From: an uncultured Saprospiraceae bacterium
GTDB taxonomy: Bacteria > Bacteroidota > Bacteroidia > Chitinophagales > Saprospiraceae
NCBI GenBank assembly: GCA_905479665.1
Contig: CAJQNM010000392.1
Location: 1-5,504, forward strand
Reading direction: 5' to 3'
Length of the DNA: 5,504 bases
The notes under the pieces were generated by a model, which worked only from the letters and a program-made list of their open reading frames with translations, had not been told where the DNA came from and ran no database searches. This document shows positions 4,329-5,504 of this stretch, in pieces. The first letter of the stretch is position 1, and each line of letters begins with the position of its first letter. Both the position numbers and the translations under genes were made by a program.

Positions 4329-5099
4329 ATGAAAAATAATACTTCAAAAATTCAATTTATTGCAATAGTTGTTTGTTTGGCGTTTTCTGGATCATCTGTC
4401 ATGGCACAGTGGGATCTTGCGGGACAGCAAAAATTTACTCACGGATCAACCAATTTTCCCCAAATACAGGGCAGCGGAGCAATTCTGGAACTGGTGGAAA
4501 ACCAGGAAGCCCCGAACGGATCGAGAAATGGAATTCAATTTGCCAAAAGCAATGGATTTAATGATGCAACGAACACATACATGTATTGGCAGAGAAATAC
4601 AGATATATTTTACTTTGGAGAAGTAGATAATATGGGGAACGATGTGGATAGGTTTACAATTGACGTGAACAACGGCAACGTGGAAGTCACTGGCGAACTC
4701 GAAGTCGCCGGCGAGATCGTAGGTGCATCAGATGCTCGTCTTAAGAAAGACATGGCTCCACTTACCGATGCCCTCGCCAAGGTAAGCCAGCTTAAGCCAA
4801 CTACATATCAATTCCGTAAAGATGAATTTACAAATCGTAATTTTCCGGAAGGCACACGCATGGGCTTTATTGCACAGGAATTAGAAAAGGAATTCCCCAC
4901 ATTGGTGTCAACCGGTAACGAAGTGAGCGATATCCACGGCAATTCGTTCGACATGAAGAGTGTCAATTACATGGAAGTCATCCCACTGCTTACCAAAGCG
5001 ATTCAAGAGCAGCAATTGCTTATTGAGCAGCTCACTGGCACCGTCGCTAGCCTCAAGGCACAAGTTGATTTGCAGAGCACGGCAAGCGCCTCGAGATAG
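4329..5099 (+). CDS. Secreted tail-fibre-like protein with C-terminal S74 self-cleaving chaperone domain (copy 2)
   Basis: A 256-residue paralogue of the protein at 2974. The signal peptide (residues 1-26, ending VMA before QWDLAG) is almost the same. Residues 27-108 are strongly diverged, keeping only HGSTNFPQIQG, NGIQFA and GFND as landmarks. The shaft VNNGNVEVTGELEVAG and the S74 domain from Ser134 (SDARLKKDM, Lys139) are nearly identical in protein. The few changes include an extra residue at EFTNRNF. At DNA level there are many third-base differences, which points to selection on the protein rather than a fresh copy. The C-terminal coiled coil (from about 221) is different in its last 25 residues, but both proteins end in TASASR. 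It stands alone before its own terminator, with no regulator gene upstream, so expression may depend on the regulator of module 1. Confidence 0.9.
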   Translation: MKNNTSKIQFIAIVVCLAFSGSSVMAQWDLAGQQKFTHGSTNFPQIQGSGAILELVENQEAPNGSRNGIQFAKSNGFNDATNTYMYWQRNTDIFYFGEVDNMGNDVDRFTIDVNNGNVEVTGELEVAGEIVGASDARLKKDMAPLTDALAKVSQLKPTTYQFRKDEFTNRNFPEGTRMGFIAQELEKEFPTLVSTGNEVSDIHGNSFDMKSVNYMEVIPLLTKAIQEQQLLIEQLTGTVASLKAQVDLQSTASASR

Positions 5100-5134
5100 A
5101 TAGCACCGCCCAAGAAATTTGGTGAATTAGTTAG

Positions 5135-5170
5135 AGAAGAGATTGTCCATATTGGGCAGTCTCTTTTTTT
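5135..5170 (+). terminator. Intrinsic terminator after S74 gene 2
   Basis: The stem pairs about 5137-5148 (AAGAGATTGTCC) with 5154-5165 (GGGCAGTCTCTT) using two G-U pairs, with loop ATATT and then a T-run to 5170. It is homologous to the terminator at 3761-3801; the G-U pairs come from single-base changes that keep the pairing. Confidence 0.88.
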
Positions 5171-5274
5171 GTGGTGCACCCGGGATGAATTTACCCTGCT
5201 GTTGCAGGGAATAAGGGGGTGGACTGAGGATGGGAAAGAAAGGTTGAGTAAACATAGACGTAGTGATTCTTATA

Positions 5275-5396
5275 GCCAAAGCGGATACTGAAATCTAAAT
5301 CAGAGTCCCAGTAGGATCTGGGACGATAGCGGTTGACGTTATATACTGCTTGCCTCATGTGTAATGCAGATGTTCCTTCTCGATACAAAAAACCCT
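5275..5396 (-). pseudogene. Possible remnant of a formylglycine-generating-enzyme-like domain
   Basis: On the minus strand one frame gives RVF then HLHYT, and the next frame gives RQAVYNVNRYRPRSYWDSDLDFSIRFG. Together these recall the C-terminal end of FGE-sulfatase domains, which reads RVxRGGSW, then RxAxRNxxxP, then xxxxGFRxxF. DF and S would each need one base change to become GF and R. The RGGSW core is not visible and a frameshift lies near 5358-5360. The match is by eye and weak; a chance frame is quite possible. Confidence 0.22.
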
Positions 5397-5418
5397 GACA
5401 AGATAACTTGCAAGGGTT
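5387..5418 (-). terminator. Minus-strand intrinsic terminator
   Basis: AACCCT (5391-5396) pairs with AGGGTT (5413-5418), and inside it CAAG (5399-5402) with CTTG (5407-5410), around loop ATAA with a 2x2 internal mismatch. On the minus strand the hairpin is followed by a run of T (5392-5387), so it would stop transcription coming from the right edge. It argues that a minus-strand gene ends at or beyond the right edge of the window. Confidence 0.6.
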
Positions 5419-5504
5419 GTCGATTTGGAAGAAACTTGATTGGTTTTTGAAGTGTATTATAAGATAGTGGTGGTGCTCAATTGCGGAGCGGTACACAGTC
5501 GTAA

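Larger units (their letters stand above)
5171..5504. other. Right-hand stretch without a convincing gene
   Basis: An open minus-strand frame of 101 codons (5496-5191) exists. It is crossed by a terminator-like hairpin and has no family match along its whole length, so I do not call it a gene. What can be seen is a 6-bp hairpin CCCTGC-TGTT-GCAGGG (5194-5209), the minus-strand terminator (5387-5418), and a possible decayed protein fragment (5275-5396). A minus-strand gene may end just beyond the right edge. Confidence 0.6.

Noticed and set aside
2974..5099. A prophage, suggested by two tail-fibre-type S74 proteins
   Set aside because: No capsid, terminase, tail, integrase or lysis genes are present, and both proteins have Sec signal peptides, which phage fibres lack. 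Host secreted proteins fit better.
5191..5496. A 101-codon minus-strand frame at the right edge
   Set aside because: A terminator-like hairpin lies inside it and the composition (many His, Tyr, Ser) is not like a folded protein over its length. At most a short part may be a fossil.

Overview
The window looks like a chromosomal segment of a Bacteroidota bacterium. The RecA protein has the wording typical of that phylum (residues AFDRFYAEALGVD, SQPDNGEQ, INQLREKIGV). None of the genes has a clear Shine-Dalgarno site, leaders are AT-rich, and one candidate promoter box fits the Bacteroidota -7 consensus TAnnTTTG. A Saprospiria- or Cytophagia-like member is a guess; the family cannot be fixed from the sequence alone.

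Layout. Positions 1-664 hold the first 221 codons of recA on the minus strand, running off the left edge. A strong hairpin terminator (about 744-785) separates it from a small minus-strand gene (814-1044) for a 76-residue conserved-looking acidic protein. Positions 1045-1753 hold no intact gene. They contain a GC-rich patch, a possible operator palindrome and the wreck of a type II toxin-antitoxin pair, hicB (antitoxin) then hicA (mRNA interferase toxin), inactivated by nonsense and frameshift changes and bracketed by a 13-bp direct repeat. Positions 1754-2529 are a tight two-gene minus-strand operon: an alkyltransferase-like (ATL) DNA-damage recognition protein, followed with a 4-bp ATGA overlap by a secreted DUF2147 protein.

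The right half is built from two related modules. Module 1 holds the divergent ATL promoter region with a TCACCC-N4-GGGTGA palindrome, an orphan LuxR/GerE-type DNA-binding protein (2688-2927), a secreted tail-fibre-like protein with a C-terminal S74 self-cleaving chaperone domain (2974-3735), and a perfect 18-bp hairpin terminator. Module 2 (about 3999-5170) repeats this order in eroded form: a 5' stub of the ATL gene, the same palindrome, no LuxR gene, a second S74 protein (4329-5099), and a diverged copy of the same terminator. The two S74 proteins share signal peptide, shaft and chaperone but differ in the middle, so the duplication has been followed by diversification of the presumed mature part.

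The last 330 bases (5171-5504) hold no convincing gene, only hairpins (one a minus-strand terminator) and a possible decayed formylglycine-generating-enzyme-like fragment.

Functionally, recA and the ATL protein both belong to DNA repair but are not in one operon. The LuxR-type protein is well placed to control the S74 gene just downstream and perhaps the divergent ATL operon. No fully new system is proven. The most interesting unit is the duplicated regulator plus secreted self-cleaving S74 module.
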